Positions 43,772 to 52,763 of a DNA stretch of 64,000 nt are shown here, in pieces. The DNA lies in the NCBI RefSeq assembly GCF_027214025.1, contig NZ_JAPWHB010000011.1, positions 25,270 to 89,269 on the forward strand. Direction: 5' to 3'. Source of the stretch: Parahoeflea alexandrii. GTDB taxonomy: Bacteria > Pseudomonadota > Alphaproteobacteria > Rhizobiales > Rhizobiaceae. Below the pieces are notes generated by a model. The model was not told the origin of the DNA. It made no database searches and saw only the letters and a program-made list of their open reading frames with translations. The position numbers were made by a program, and so were the translations under genes. How positions within the stretch are numbered: position 1 is the stretch's first letter; each line of letters begins with the position of its first letter.

Positions 43772-44671
43772 TTACGGACGAACCGCACCCATGCGGTTGA
43801 GGATCACCGCATAGACGCTGGTGGTCGCGGTGATGAACAGCTGGTGCTTGGCGCGCCCCCCGAAACAGACATTGGAGACGAGTTCGGGCACGAGGATCTT
43901 GCCCAGAAGATGACCCTGCGCCGAGATGCAGTGAACGCCATCGGCGGCCGAAGACCAGATGTTGCCGTCGGTATCGACGCGAAATCCGTCGGCACATCCG
44001 GGACTGATGACGTGGAACACGCCGCCGCCCGAAAGCCTGCCGTCCGCGCTGCAATCAAATACCCTTATGTGCTGCGGATCCCTTTCGAACATGCGCCCCG
44101 TGTCGGCGATGTAGAGCCGCGATTCATCCGGCGAAAAGGCAAGGCCGTTGGGGCAGTTGAAATCCGTGGCAACCGCTGTGAGCGAACCGGTGGCACGATC
44201 GGCACGATAGACATTGCAGGGGAGTTCCTGCTCGCTCCTGAAGCCCTCGTAATTGGTCATGATCCCGTAATGCGGATCTGAAAACCAGATCGAGCCGTCG
44301 GACTTGACCACCACGTCATTGGGTGAATTGAGCCGCTTGCCCTGGTAGCTGTCGGCAATCACCGTGATCGACCCGTCAAGCTCGGTCCGTGTCACGCGCC
44401 GCGTGCCGTGCTCGCAAGAAATCAGCCGGCCCTCGCGGTCGCGCGTATGGCCGTTGGCATAGTTCGACGGCTGGCGAAACACGCTGGTCCCCGCACCCGG
44501 CGTCCAGCGCATGATGCGGTTGTTGGGGATATCCGAGAACAGCAGGCAATTGGCATCGCCGAACCAGACCGGGCCTTCGACCCAGTCAAAGCCTGTCGCC
44601 AGTTGCTTGACTGGAGCATTGCCCATCACGAAGCTGTTGAATTCCGGCTCCAGCGCCTCGAAGAAACTCAT
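43772..44671 (-). CDS. SMP-30/gluconolactonase-family lactonase
   Basis: 299 residues of a six-bladed beta-propeller. Metal-site motifs are visible: VEGPVWFG near residue 30 (Glu), [13 protein letters not shown] near 117 (Asn), [11 protein letters not shown] near 170 (Asn) and [14 protein letters not shown] near 223 (Asp). Such enzymes hydrolyse aldonolactones to aldonic acids. GGGGAAGACC precedes ATG 44671. It is convergent with lacI (6-base gap) and starts 37 bases from an operator at 44709-44722. No signal peptide, so it is cytoplasmic. Confidence 0.85.
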   Translation of the reverse strand: MSFFEALEPEFNSFVMGNAPVKQLATGFDWVEGPVWFGDANCLLFSDIPNNRIMRWTPGAGTSVFRQPSNYANGHTRDREGRLISCEHGTRRVTRTELDGSITVIADSYQGKRLNSPNDVVVKSDGSIWFSDPHYGIMTNYEGFRSEQELPCNVYRADRATGSLTAVATDFNCPNGLAFSPDESRLYIADTGRMFERDPQHIRVFDCSADGRLSGGGVFHVISPGCADGFRVDTDGNIWSSAADGVHCISAQGHLLGKILVPELVSNVCFGGRAKHQLFITATTSVYAVILNRMGAVRP

Positions 44672-44708
44672 CTGGTCTTCCCCTCGTTTGTCTCTCGCAA
44701 CCATGTCA

Positions 44709-44722
44709 TGTTATCGATAACA
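44709..44722. promoter_or_regulatory. GntR-like operator 3
   Basis: TGTTATCGATAACA, identical to operator 2, stands between the divergent SMP-30 lactonase gene (start 44671) and the GlcG/HbpS-like gene (start 44751), so one site can control both. Confidence 0.75.
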
Positions 44723-44750
44723 CCATCGATCTAGCCACGGAGACATCACT

Positions 44751-45167
44751 TTGCAACCGATAGAAACACGAAAGTTCCTCACCCACAAAGCCGTCCTTGC
44801 AATGCTCACGGCCGCCACCGAGCGGGCCGAGGCTATGGGGCAACCGCAATGCATCGTCATTGTCGATACCTCCGGCGGCACGCTTGGTGAGCTGAAAATG
44901 ACCGGCGCAAAATTCCTGAGCCTGAAAAGCGCTCGCGCGAAAGCGCTGACCGCCGCCTCCACCGGCAGGCCCTCGAGCGCCATTCCGGAAGCCGTGCGCT
45001 CCGCCATCGGCGCGGCGACGGGAGGCTCGATCACCGGCCTGCCCGGCGGATTGCCAATCGTCGTCGACGGCGAGCTTCTGGGCGGTATCGGCATCGGATC
45101 GGGGACAGGCGACCAGGACGTCGAGGTGGCCAATGCCGCGCTCGCAAGCATCGGCGCGTCGCAATGA
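44751..45167 (+). CDS. GlcG/HbpS-family small protein (PF03928)
   Basis: 138 residues of the haem-degrading/GlcG family, with VIVDTSGGTLGELKMTGAKF near residue 36, AIPEAVRSAIG near 77 and GGLPIVVDGELLGGIGIGSG near 98. Its function is unsettled; members occur in glycolate, propanediol and sugar-acid loci and may bind small metabolites or haem. The start is TTG 44751, with ACGGAGA seven bases upstream; no ATG fits. An operator in the promoter ties it to the sugar-acid regulon. Confidence 0.75.
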   Translation: MQPIETRKFLTHKAVLAMLTAATERAEAMGQPQCIVIVDTSGGTLGELKMTGAKFLSLKSARAKALTAASTGRPSSAIPEAVRSAIGAATGGSITGLPGGLPIVVDGELLGGIGIGSGTGDQDVEVANAALASIGASQ

Positions 45168-45186
45168 TAAAGCTGCCGGCACGCCG

Positions 45187-46218
45187 TCACGCAAAGCTAA
45201 GCTGAACCTTCATCGCCTGCGACCGGTCGCCGGCCAGATCGAAAGCCGCCACGGCATCTTCGAACGGCAGCGTGTGCGAGATCAGCGGCTCGACATTGAT
45301 CCGCCCCGCCTGCATCAGCTTGACGGCAACCGCAAACTCCTCATGGAATCGGAAGGAGCCGCGCAGGTCGATTTCCTTGGCGGTCATGGCCTGCACCGGC
45401 AACGTCATGTCGCCACCAAGGCCAAGCTGCATGATCACCGAGCGCGGCCGCATCGTCGGGATTGCGCCGGCCAGGGCCGGGGCAGCGCCCGAACATTCAT
45501 AGAGTACGTCGAAACTGCCCTTTCCGGCGGCATAGGCGTTGAGCGCCTCGGGATCGGTGCGGGTATTGATCACCCGGTCCGCACCAACCTTGCCGGCATA
45601 GGCCAGCGCCGCATCCGACAGGTCGGTGACGACGATTTCAGCCGCGCCCGCGGCGCGGGCGGCAAGCACGCAGAGACTGCCGATCGGGCCGGAGCCGGTA
45701 ATCAGCACACGCTTGCCCAGAAGCTCTCCCGCACGCCGCGTTGCATGCAGGCACACCGACAGCGGCTCCGCCATTGCCGCCTGCCCGGCGGTCAGTCCGT
45801 CGGCCTTGACGCACTGGCTTTCGAGCGCCACCAGCTTTTCGCGAAAGGCGCCCTGAATATGCGGGAACGGCATGGCCGAGCCGTAAAACCGCATGTTTTC
45901 GCAATGATTGCGCAGCCCCTGGCCGCAATAGCTGCAGTGGCCGCAAGGCCGTGACGGCGACACCGCGACAAGGTCGCCGATCGCCAGACTGGAAACACCA
46001 TCGCCCAGCGCTGTCACATGGCCGGACACCTCATGGCCAAGAACCATCGGCTGCCTGAGCCGGACCGCACCGAAACCACCATGATTGTAGTAATGCAGGT
46101 CCGAGCCGCAAATGCCGCCGGTGGCGAGCTTGATCGCAACCTCGCCCGGGCCCGGCTGCTCCTCGGCATGCGCCTCGATGCGCAGGTCGCGGGCTTGGTG
46201 AATGACGATTGCACGCAT
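45187..46218 (-). CDS. idnD: Zinc-dependent L-idonate 5-dehydrogenase-like enzyme
   Basis: 343 residues of the medium-chain dehydrogenase family. The catalytic zinc site is CGSDLHYYNHGG near residue 37 and GHEVSGHV near 61. The structural zinc cysteines are in CGHCSYCGQGLRNHC near 92-106, and the Rossmann motif GSGPIGSL is near 177. It resembles IdnD, which interconverts L-idonate and 5-ketogluconate. GAGGATTT precedes ATG 46218, nine bases after the 2-hydroxyacid dehydrogenase stop. The neighbouring SDR (gluconate 5-dehydrogenase-like) and gluconokinase complete an idonate/gluconate pathway. A related polyol acid cannot be excluded. Confidence 0.82.
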   Translation of the reverse strand: MRAIVIHQARDLRIEAHAEEQPGPGEVAIKLATGGICGSDLHYYNHGGFGAVRLRQPMVLGHEVSGHVTALGDGVSSLAIGDLVAVSPSRPCGHCSYCGQGLRNHCENMRFYGSAMPFPHIQGAFREKLVALESQCVKADGLTAGQAAMAEPLSVCLHATRRAGELLGKRVLITGSGPIGSLCVLAARAAGAAEIVVTDLSDAALAYAGKVGADRVINTRTDPEALNAYAAGKGSFDVLYECSGAAPALAGAIPTMRPRSVIMQLGLGGDMTLPVQAMTAKEIDLRGSFRFHEEFAVAVKLMQAGRINVEPLISHTLPFEDAVAAFDLAGDRSQAMKVQLSFA

Positions 46219-46227
46219 GGGAAATCC

Positions 46228-47187
46228 TCAGAGAACGGGGGTCAGGAGATCGGCGCCGGAGAAATGCGCCGTCAGGTTGTCGCGCACGAGCTTGCCCATG
46301 GCCTCGCGCGTCTCGAAGGTGCCGGACGCGTGATGCGGCTGCAGAAGCACGTTGTCGAGCGCCAGGAACCGCGGATTGAGCTTCGGTTCGCCCTCGAACA
46401 CGTCAAGCGCGGCTGACCCAAGGCGCCCCTGCTCCAGCGCGTCGAGAAGCGCGTCCTCGTCGATATTGCCCGCCCGCGAGATGTTGATGATCATGCCCTC
46501 GGGCCCAACCGCCTCGATCACCTCGCGGCCGACGATGTGGCGGGTTTGTGGGGATGCAGCCAGCGTCACGAACAGGAAATCGGCATGCCGTGCCAGATCC
46601 ACCGGATCGCCAATGAACTGCCAGTCAGGCGCATAGTCCTTGGCCGACACATCGCTATAGGCAATCTCCATGTCGAAACCGGAAAGCCGTTTCGCCACTT
46701 CGTAGCCGATGTGTCCAAGCCCGAGCACGCCGGCCTTCTTGCCGAAAACCCGGTCCTTCAAAGGGTACAGCCCTTTGCTGGCCCATGAGCCGTCACGCAC
46801 CCATTTCTCGGCGCCGATCATGCCGCGCGACTGCGCGAGCATCATCGCGACGCCGAGATCGGCGACATCCCTGGTCAGCACGTCCGGCGTGTTGGTCACA
46901 CGGATGCCACGTTCGCGGCAGGCGGCAAGATCCACCGCGTCGTAGCCGACACCGTAGACGCTGATGACCTCAAGTTTCGGCAGCGCCTCGATCATCGCCC
47001 GATCGGTGCCCAGTTCGCCCCGCGTGGCGATCCCCCGCACCTCCCCGGCCACCGAGTTCAGAAAACCGGCCTTGTCATCGGCTTCGAAAGAGCGGTGCAT
47101 TGTAAACGTCGCATCAAGGGGAATTTGATCCCAATCCGGATAGGGGCCTACCTGCAGGATTTCGACCGGTCGGGAAGAAGCAGACAT
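46228..47187 (-). CDS. D-isomer 2-hydroxyacid dehydrogenase (2-ketogluconate reductase/GhrB-like)
   Basis: 319 residues. The NAD-binding motif GLGHIGYEVAKRL is near residue 148, with the catalytic Arg in NISRAGNIDEDALLDAL near 230, Glu in the FEGEPKLN segment near 260 and His in LLQPHHASGT near 280. It likely reduces a keto-acid such as 2-ketogluconate, hydroxypyruvate or glyoxylate. ATG 47187 is chosen because CGGAG lies seven bases upstream. It starts 26 bases from operator 4 and is co-transcribed with idnD. Confidence 0.83.
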   Translation of the reverse strand: MSASSRPVEILQVGPYPDWDQIPLDATFTMHRSFEADDKAGFLNSVAGEVRGIATRGELGTDRAMIEALPKLEVISVYGVGYDAVDLAACRERGIRVTNTPDVLTRDVADLGVAMMLAQSRGMIGAEKWVRDGSWASKGLYPLKDRVFGKKAGVLGLGHIGYEVAKRLSGFDMEIAYSDVSAKDYAPDWQFIGDPVDLARHADFLFVTLAASPQTRHIVGREVIEAVGPEGMIINISRAGNIDEDALLDALEQGRLGSAALDVFEGEPKLNPRFLALDNVLLQPHHASGTFETREAMGKLVRDNLTAHFSGADLLTPVL

Positions 47188-47212
47188 CAAAAACTCCGGG
47201 ACCATTGTTGAC

Positions 47213-47230
47213 TATGTTATCGATAACATA
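47213..47230. promoter_or_regulatory. GntR-like operator 4
   Basis: TATGTTATCGATAACATA is a perfect 18-bp palindrome containing the full ATGTTA-N4-TAACAT consensus. It lies between the divergent 2-hydroxyacid dehydrogenase (start 47187) and SDR (start 47277) genes and so probably controls both arms of the catabolic cluster. Confidence 0.8.
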
Positions 47231-47276
47231 TAGATCTCGATCCTGAAAGTCGACAACAAATATCGAGGAACATCTG

Positions 47277-48047
47277 ATGGCGGATCTTGGCCTGTTTGAC
47301 CTGAGCGGGCGTACGGCCCTCATTACCGGCTCATCTCAGGGCATCGGCTATGCCTTGGCACATGGCCTTGCCAGGGCGGGCGCCAGCCTGGTGCTCAATG
47401 GGCGCGACGCCACGAAGCTGGCCGATGCCGCGGCCCGGCTCGAACGAACCGGCGCGACCATCCACCAGCTGGCCTTCGACGTGACGGACCATGACGCCGC
47501 CCGCGCCGCCATCGACGGTTTCGAAGCCTCGACAGGCCCGATCGACATCTGCGTCAACAATGCTGGCATGCAGCACCGTGCACCGCTTGAAGACTTCCCG
47601 TCCGATGCGTTCGAGCGCCTGATGCGCACCAATGTCAGCTCCGTGTTCAATGTCGGCCAGGCGGTCGCCCGCCACATGATCGGTCGCGGCCGCGGCAAGA
47701 TCATCAACATCGCCTCGGTGCAGACAGCCCTCGCCCGCCCCTCGATCGCCCCCTACACCGCCACCAAGGGCGCCGTCGGCAATCTGACCAAGGGTATGGC
47801 CACCGATTGGGCGAAACATGGCCTGCAGTGCAACGCCATCGCGCCGGGCTATTTCGATACGCCGCTCAACGCCGCTCTGGTTGCCGATCCGGAGTTCAGC
47901 ACATGGCTGGAAAAACGGACCCCGGCAGGGCGCTGGGGCAAGGTGGAAGAACTGGTCGGCGCCTGCATCTTCCTTGCCTCCGACGCCGCCTCCTTCGTCA
48001 ATGGCCACACGCTCTATGTCGATGGCGGCATCACGGCATCTCTCTGA
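47277..48047 (+). CDS. Short-chain dehydrogenase, gluconate 5-dehydrogenase (IdnO)-like
   Basis: 256 residues. TGSSQGIGYALA near residue 20, NNAG near 92, catalytic Ser near 144 and YTATKGAV near 158. The pattern is that of IdnO/gluconate 5-dehydrogenases, which reduce 5-ketogluconate to D-gluconate. GAGGAA precedes ATG 47277. It is first in a plus-strand operon with gluconokinase, an NAD-binding dehydrogenase, a small dimeric protein and a LacI regulator, behind operator 4. Confidence 0.82.
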   Translation: MADLGLFDLSGRTALITGSSQGIGYALAHGLARAGASLVLNGRDATKLADAAARLERTGATIHQLAFDVTDHDAARAAIDGFEASTGPIDICVNNAGMQHRAPLEDFPSDAFERLMRTNVSSVFNVGQAVARHMIGRGRGKIINIASVQTALARPSIAPYTATKGAVGNLTKGMATDWAKHGLQCNAIAPGYFDTPLNAALVADPEFSTWLEKRTPAGRWGKVEELVGACIFLASDAASFVNGHTLYVDGGITASL

Positions 48048-48048
48048 A

Positions 48049-48555
48049 ATGGCCCGGCACGCAATCATCATGGGTGTCGCGGGCTGCGGCAAGACCAGCG
48101 TCGGCGAGGACCTGTCCCGGCTCACAGGCATCCGGTTCATGGATGGCGATGCGCTGCACTCGAAGGAGAACGTTGCCAAGATGTCGGCGGGCACTCCCTT
48201 GACCGATGACGACCGCTGGCCGTGGCTGGAGGCGATCGGGCAAGAATTCGCACGAAGCACCGAACCGCTGGCGATCGGCTGTTCCGCACTCAAGCACAGC
48301 TATCGCGACAGGATCCGCCAACAGGCCGGAGCCCCGGTCTGCTTCATTCATCTCACGGGCAGCCGCGAGGTCATTGGCCAGCGGATGAGAAACCGCAAGA
48401 ATCACTTCATGCCCCCCGAACTGCTCGACAGCCAGTTCGCAACACTCGAGCCACCGGGCGCCGATGAGGAGTCGATTGCCATCGATATCGACCAGCCATT
48501 GGACGCCATCGTCGCCCTGGCGGCACGCTATCTGGAAGGACAGGACAATGACTGA
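48049..48555 (+). CDS. gntK: Gluconokinase, GntK/IdnK type
   Basis: 168 residues of the small P-loop gluconokinase family. The P-loop GVAGCGKTS is near residue 9, DGDALHSKENVAKMSAGTPL near 32, the LTDDDRWPWL segment near 51 and FIHLTGSREVIGQRM near 99. It phosphorylates D-gluconate to 6-phosphogluconate. The start ATG 48049 lies one base after the SDR stop, so translation is probably coupled. A longer frame within the SDR gene is out of register with family members. Confidence 0.9.
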   Translation: MARHAIIMGVAGCGKTSVGEDLSRLTGIRFMDGDALHSKENVAKMSAGTPLTDDDRWPWLEAIGQEFARSTEPLAIGCSALKHSYRDRIRQQAGAPVCFIHLTGSREVIGQRMRNRKNHFMPPELLDSQFATLEPPGADEESIAIDIDQPLDAIVALAARYLEGQDND

Positions 48556-49435
48556 GAACGTGGCGCTGATCGGCGCCGGCGCCATGGGCGGAGCGATCGG
48601 CACCCGCCTGCTTGAAACCGGAAACAGCCTCGCCGTCTTCGACCTTGATCCACAAAAGGTGGCGAAACTCGTCGCCAAGGGGGCAATCGCTGCCGGTTCC
48701 GCGGCCGAGGCCGCGACCCGGTCCGATTACGTCATCACCAGCCTCAATTCGCCCGGGATCGTCAGAACCGCCGTCTTCGGCGAAGCCGGCGTGGCCGACG
48801 GCGCAAGACCCGGCACCATCATCATCGACATGTCCTCGATCGATCCAGTAGCGACGCGGCAACTGAGCGAGGACGCGAAGGCAAGGGGTCTGCGCTGGGT
48901 GGATTCGCCGCTGTCGGGCGGCGCGCCGAAGGCGCTGGTCGGAGAACTAACCCTGATGGCCGGCGGTGACACCGCAGATGTGGAACAGGCGCACAATGTG
49001 TTGCGCCATGTCGCCAGCAACTACACCCATATGGGCCCGAGCGGAGCCGGTCAGACGACCAAGCTGATCAACCAGGTGCTGTGCGGGCTCGGCTTCCTCG
49101 CCGTCGCCGAAGCCACCCAGCTGGCGCTTGATGCCGGTGTCGACGCCGCAAAGATACCGCAAGCGCTCAAGGGCGGCCGCGCCGACAGCGCAATCCTGCA
49201 GGAATACATGCCGCGCTTTGTGACCCGGGATTACCGCCGCACCGGGCGCATCGACAACATGGTCAAAGATCTCAACGGCGCGCTCGATCTGGCGCGCGCC
49301 AGCCACACCTCGATGCCGATGACCGCGCTGTGCGCCGAAATCCACCGGATGCTGACCGCCGCAGGTCTTGGCGGCGAGGATCAGGCCGCGGTGATGGAAT
49401 TTTTCAAGGGACCCAACAAGGAGCAGTTCCAATGA
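48548..49435 (+). CDS. NAD(P)-binding beta-hydroxyacid dehydrogenase (GarR/HIBADH/6PGDH-like)
   Basis: 295 residues. Rossmann motif GAGAMGGAIGTRLL near residue 9, substrate motif DSPLSGGAPKALVGEL near 120 and catalytic Lys in GAGQTTKLINQVL near 170. This is the beta-hydroxyacid dehydrogenase family (tartronate semialdehyde reductase, 3-hydroxyisobutyrate dehydrogenase); at this length it is not a classical 6-phosphogluconate dehydrogenase, though some members act on related sugar-acid phosphates. It overlaps gntK by eight bases and the next gene by four. The exact substrate is unknown. Confidence 0.8.
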   Translation: MTENVALIGAGAMGGAIGTRLLETGNSLAVFDLDPQKVAKLVAKGAIAAGSAAEAATRSDYVITSLNSPGIVRTAVFGEAGVADGARPGTIIIDMSSIDPVATRQLSEDAKARGLRWVDSPLSGGAPKALVGELTLMAGGDTADVEQAHNVLRHVASNYTHMGPSGAGQTTKLINQVLCGLGFLAVAEATQLALDAGVDAAKIPQALKGGRADSAILQEYMPRFVTRDYRRTGRIDNMVKDLNGALDLARASHTSMPMTALCAEIHRMLTAAGLGGEDQAAVMEFFKGPNKEQFQ

Positions 49436-49770
49436 TCACCCGCTATGCCCTCTTCGAGGGCTCCGTGAAGCCCGGCAAGACTGACGTCTTCCGCTCGGCC
49501 GTCATGGATCGTCTGGTCCCGTTGTGGAAGCAGTTTGCCGGCGCCCAGGAGGTGCGGGTGATGTTCGGCGAGGAACGCGACGAAGGCGCCCCCGAGTTTC
49601 CGCTGATCCTGGCGATCAGCTACCCGGACCGGGCGGCCATGGACAAGGCGCTGCAGAGCCCGGCCCGCGCCCAATCGCGCGAAGTCACCGGCGAGATTGT
49701 CGCCGAATGTTTCGACGGGCGCATTCACCATCACGTCACGCTGGCGCACGCCTTCGCAGTCCAGGCATAA
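49432..49770 (+). CDS. Small dimeric alpha-beta barrel (EthD-like) protein, function unknown
   Basis: 112 residues, MITRYALFEGSVKPGKTDVF followed by a ferredoxin-like alpha/beta pattern and a His-rich end (GRIHHHVTLAH). It looks like an EthD/antibiotic-monooxygenase-type small barrel, but the assignment is by pattern only. ATG 49432 overlaps the preceding stop (ATGA). Its place in the sugar-acid operon suggests an accessory role such as mutarotation or substrate handling; this is a guess. Confidence 0.6.
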   Translation: MITRYALFEGSVKPGKTDVFRSAVMDRLVPLWKQFAGAQEVRVMFGEERDEGAPEFPLILAISYPDRAAMDKALQSPARAQSREVTGEIVAECFDGRIHHHVTLAHAFAVQA

Positions 49771-49774
49771 CGGT

Positions 49775-50812
49775 ATGAAGCCTCCCAAGAAAACACCCAC
49801 CATGAGCGATGTCGCCCGCGAGGCGGGTGTTTCTCCGATGACCGTGTCGCGAGCATTCAAGTCGGATGCCTATGTCAACGAGGAGACACGCAAGGCCATA
49901 TTGGCCGCCGCGGACCGTCTCGGCTACGTCATGGACAGCATGGCGTCGGGCCTGTCGTCGCGGAAGACCGGCTTCGTTGCCGTCACCATCCCGTCGATCA
50001 ACAATGCCAATTTCGCTGACACCGTGCGCGGGCTGACCGAGGGGCTGCAGGCAAAGGGCCTGCAGGTGTTGCTCGGCTATACCAATTACAATCAGGAGGA
50101 AGAGGAACGGCTGGTCCGTCAACTCCTGACCCGGCGCCCAGAGGCGATCGTCGTCACCGGCGGCACCCACACCGGCAAATGCCGGGCGATGCTGGAGAAT
50201 GCCGGCATCCCGGTGATCGAAACATGGGACATTCCAGCCGACCCGATTGATTCCGTGGTCGGGTTCTCCAATGCGGACGCGTCCGCCAAGATCGTCGCGC
50301 ATCTTGTGGAAACCGGACGGACAAGGATTGCCTTTCTCGGCGGTGACGCCAGCCGTGACACCAGGGGCTTTGACAGGCGCCGCGGCTTCATCCGGGAAAT
50401 GGAATCTCGCGGCCTGGACGCCACCCGTCTTGTCGAGGCTGGGCCGCCGCCGATCTCGATGCGGGAAGGCGCCGATGCGCTTGCCCGGCTGATGTCGAGA
50501 TGGCCCGACACCGAAGCCGTGGTGTGCGTCTCGGACCTCGCCGCATTCGGCGCCATGACCGAATGCCAGCGGCGCGGCCTCGCCGTGCCCGGCACCATCG
50601 CCATCGCAGGCTTCGGTGCTTACGAAATCTCCGATATCTGCGTGCCGCCGATCACTAGCATCGATCCGCATTGCTACCGGATCGGACTTCTGGCCGCCCG
50701 CAGAATCATCGACCTGCTGTCGGATGGTCCGGACAGCGAGACCGAAAGCCACACGCTTGTTGAACCAGGTCTGTTGGTTCGCGCGTCAACCTTTTCAGAC
50801 TGCAATCCCTGA
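49775..50812 (+). CDS. Second LacI-family regulator
   Basis: 345 residues. The HTH MSDVAREAGVSPMTVSRAF is near residues 10-28, the hinge near 55-60 (MDSMASGLSSRKTGFVAV) and the effector domain to the end (IAIAGFGAYEISDI near 280). It starts four bases after the preceding stop and closes the sugar-acid operon. It differs from the first LacI protein in the recognition region, so it may read a different operator or intermediate. Which of the two regulators binds the four palindromes cannot be settled here; the first is favoured because it is adjacent to two of them. Confidence 0.83.
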   Translation: MKPPKKTPTMSDVAREAGVSPMTVSRAFKSDAYVNEETRKAILAAADRLGYVMDSMASGLSSRKTGFVAVTIPSINNANFADTVRGLTEGLQAKGLQVLLGYTNYNQEEEERLVRQLLTRRPEAIVVTGGTHTGKCRAMLENAGIPVIETWDIPADPIDSVVGFSNADASAKIVAHLVETGRTRIAFLGGDASRDTRGFDRRRGFIREMESRGLDATRLVEAGPPPISMREGADALARLMSRWPDTEAVVCVSDLAAFGAMTECQRRGLAVPGTIAIAGFGAYEISDICVPPITSIDPHCYRIGLLAARRIIDLLSDGPDSETESHTLVEPGLLVRASTFSDCNP

Positions 50813-51149
50813 ATACCCGTCGGCAGCATGACCGAAAACGGGAATCCGATGCGCCAAGACAAGCCATGAAACTGGTCCTTTTCACGCATCACTACCGACA
50901 TTTTGAAGTTCATCCCCGCTGTCATGGCGACCCCGCCGGCTCTGATGCGATGCAGACTACAAAAGGGCCCTACGCCTGGGTCAATCGGACGTTTTTCGTC
51001 GGCAGCGGCAGTCTGTTGGCAGACAAAGTAGTGATGTCCCTGTTTGCCATCCGCTAGCTGCCGGTCTGAGCCGCCGCCACTCAAGTCCCGGCTATTTTTT
51101 GAAAGCCTTCTTTCCCGGCAGGAAACAGCCCAGATAAGGCAATCAAGCC
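50813..51149. other. 337-base intergenic region without a supported gene
   Basis: This region lies between the convergent lacI-type and GMC oxidoreductase genes. It contains a 63-codon open frame (50866-51057) with no convincing ribosome site or recognisable motif. A small dyad GAAAG-CCTT-CTTTC is near 51101-51114. No clear terminator, repeat or RNA gene is recognised. Confidence 0.5.
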
Positions 51150-52763
51150 TCAGCGCGCGTCCAGGATCATGTCCGCCGCCTTCTCCGCGATCATGATCAC
51201 CGGAGAGGCGGTGTTGCCCGAAACAATTTTCGGCATCACCGAGGCATCGACTATTCGCAGACCATCTATGCGATGCACACGCAACTGGCCGTCGACCACC
51301 GCGCGCTCATCAGACCCCATCTTGCAGGTGCCGACCGGGTGAAAGATTGTGGTGGCGATGTTGCCGGCTTCGCGCAGCAGGTCCGCATCTGAGTCGATCA
51401 CCTTGCCGGGAAGAATTTCAGTTGGCGAATAGGGTTCAAGCGCCCGCGCGGTCATGATCTGACGTGCCTGCCGGATCGATTTGACGGCGACCATCTTGTC
51501 GGCCTCGGCGCTGAGATAATTCAGCCTGATGTCGGGCTGACTGTTCGGGTCGGCGGAGCTGATATGGCATGACCCGACACTTTGCGGCCGAAGATTGCAG
51601 ACCGAGACCGTGATTGCCGGAAACTCATGCAACGGATCACCCAGCCTGTCTGTCGAAAGGGGCTGGACATGATATTCGAGATCCGGCGTTTCCAGCGACG
51701 GGTCGCTCCTGGTGAACATGCCGAATTGACTCGGCGCCATCGACAGCGGTCCGCTCCGGGATAGCGCATATTGCAGGCCGATCCGGACTTTTCCAATGAG
51801 GCTGTTGGCCTGCTCGTTCAATGTCGCGGTGTTCCTGACCCTGAACACCGTTCGTATCTGAAGATGATCCTGAAGGTTCTCGCCAACCCCCTTGAGGTCA
51901 TGGACGACGGGAATATCCAGCGCCGCCAGATGGCCCGCATTGCCGACGCCTGAGAGCTGAAGCAGCTTGGGCGAATTGATCGCGCCGGCGGCGACAATCA
52001 CCTCGCGCTGTGCATTTGCCACATAGGTCAAACCGTTGCGCTCATAGAGCACACCCGTGGCGCGGCGCCCGTCAAAGACGACCTTGCGCGTATGCGCCTC
52101 CGTTATCACGCGAAGGTTCTTTCGCCCGCGCGCCGGTTTCAGGAATGCCTTGGCGGCGTTCCAGCGCACACCCTTGTCCTGGTTGACTTCGAAGAAGCCG
52201 GAACCTTCGTTGGTGCCTGAGTTGAAGTCATCGGTCGGCTCGATGCCGAATTCCCTCGCTCCTTCCTGCACCGCCTTGAGAATGTCCCAGCTCAACCTCT
52301 GCCTGGCCACCTTCCACTCACCGCCCGACCCGTGACTGTCGCCGGCTCCGGCGTGATGATCCTCGCTTTTCTTGAAGTAGGGCAACACATCGTCCCAGCC
52401 CCAGCCGGCATTGCCCATCTGCGCCCACTGATCGTAATCGGCGGCCTGGCCACGCATGTAGATCATGCCGTTGACCGAGGTGCAGCCGCCCAGAACCTTG
52501 CCGCGCGGATAGACCAGTGCACGACCGTTGAGACCGGCCTCCGGGACCGTCTTCATCATCCAGTCGGTGCGGGGATTGCCGATGCAGAACAGATAGCCGA
52601 TCGGAACATGGACCCAGTGGTAGTTGTCGCTGCCGCCTGCCTCAAGCAGCAGGACACGGGTCTTCGGATCCGCCGACAGGCGGTTCGCCAGAACGCAGCC
52701 GGCGGTGCCCGCGCCGATAATGATGTAATCATAGCTGCCATCGGCAGCGGCTTTTTCAGGCAT
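51150..52763 (-). CDS. GMC-family FAD-dependent alcohol/choline dehydrogenase-like oxidoreductase
   Basis: 537 residues. FAD motif YIIIGAGTAGCVLANRL near residue 14, GMC signature 1 GGCTSVNGMIYMRG near 85, signature 2 GAINSPKLLQLSGVG near 260 and the C-terminal catalytic His in FHPVGTCKMG near 470. These oxidise primary alcohols, choline or polyols with FAD. ATG 52763 overlaps the kinase stop by eight bases; GGAG is 11-12 bases upstream. It is the last gene of the polyol operon and may oxidise a polyol or aldehyde in that pathway. The substrate is unknown. Confidence 0.82.
   Translation of the reverse strand: MPEKAAADGSYDYIIIGAGTAGCVLANRLSADPKTRVLLLEAGGSDNYHWVHVPIGYLFCIGNPRTDWMMKTVPEAGLNGRALVYPRGKVLGGCTSVNGMIYMRGQAADYDQWAQMGNAGWGWDDVLPYFKKSEDHHAGAGDSHGSGGEWKVARQRLSWDILKAVQEGAREFGIEPTDDFNSGTNEGSGFFEVNQDKGVRWNAAKAFLKPARGRKNLRVITEAHTRKVVFDGRRATGVLYERNGLTYVANAQREVIVAAGAINSPKLLQLSGVGNAGHLAALDIPVVHDLKGVGENLQDHLQIRTVFRVRNTATLNEQANSLIGKVRIGLQYALSRSGPLSMAPSQFGMFTRSDPSLETPDLEYHVQPLSTDRLGDPLHEFPAITVSVCNLRPQSVGSCHISSADPNSQPDIRLNYLSAEADKMVAVKSIRQARQIMTARALEPYSPTEILPGKVIDSDADLLREAGNIATTIFHPVGTCKMGSDERAVVDGQLRVHRIDGLRIVDASVMPKIVSGNTASPVIMIAEKAADMILDAR

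Noticed and set aside
48548..49435. Assignment as 6-phosphogluconate dehydrogenase (gnd)
   Set aside because: At 295 residues it lacks the long C-terminal domain of classical enzymes; the beta-hydroxyacid dehydrogenase family is as far as the sequence allows.
50866..51057. Small open frame between the second lacI and the GMC gene
   Set aside because: No convincing Shine-Dalgarno, no hydrophobic or conserved pattern, and codon use not distinct from background.
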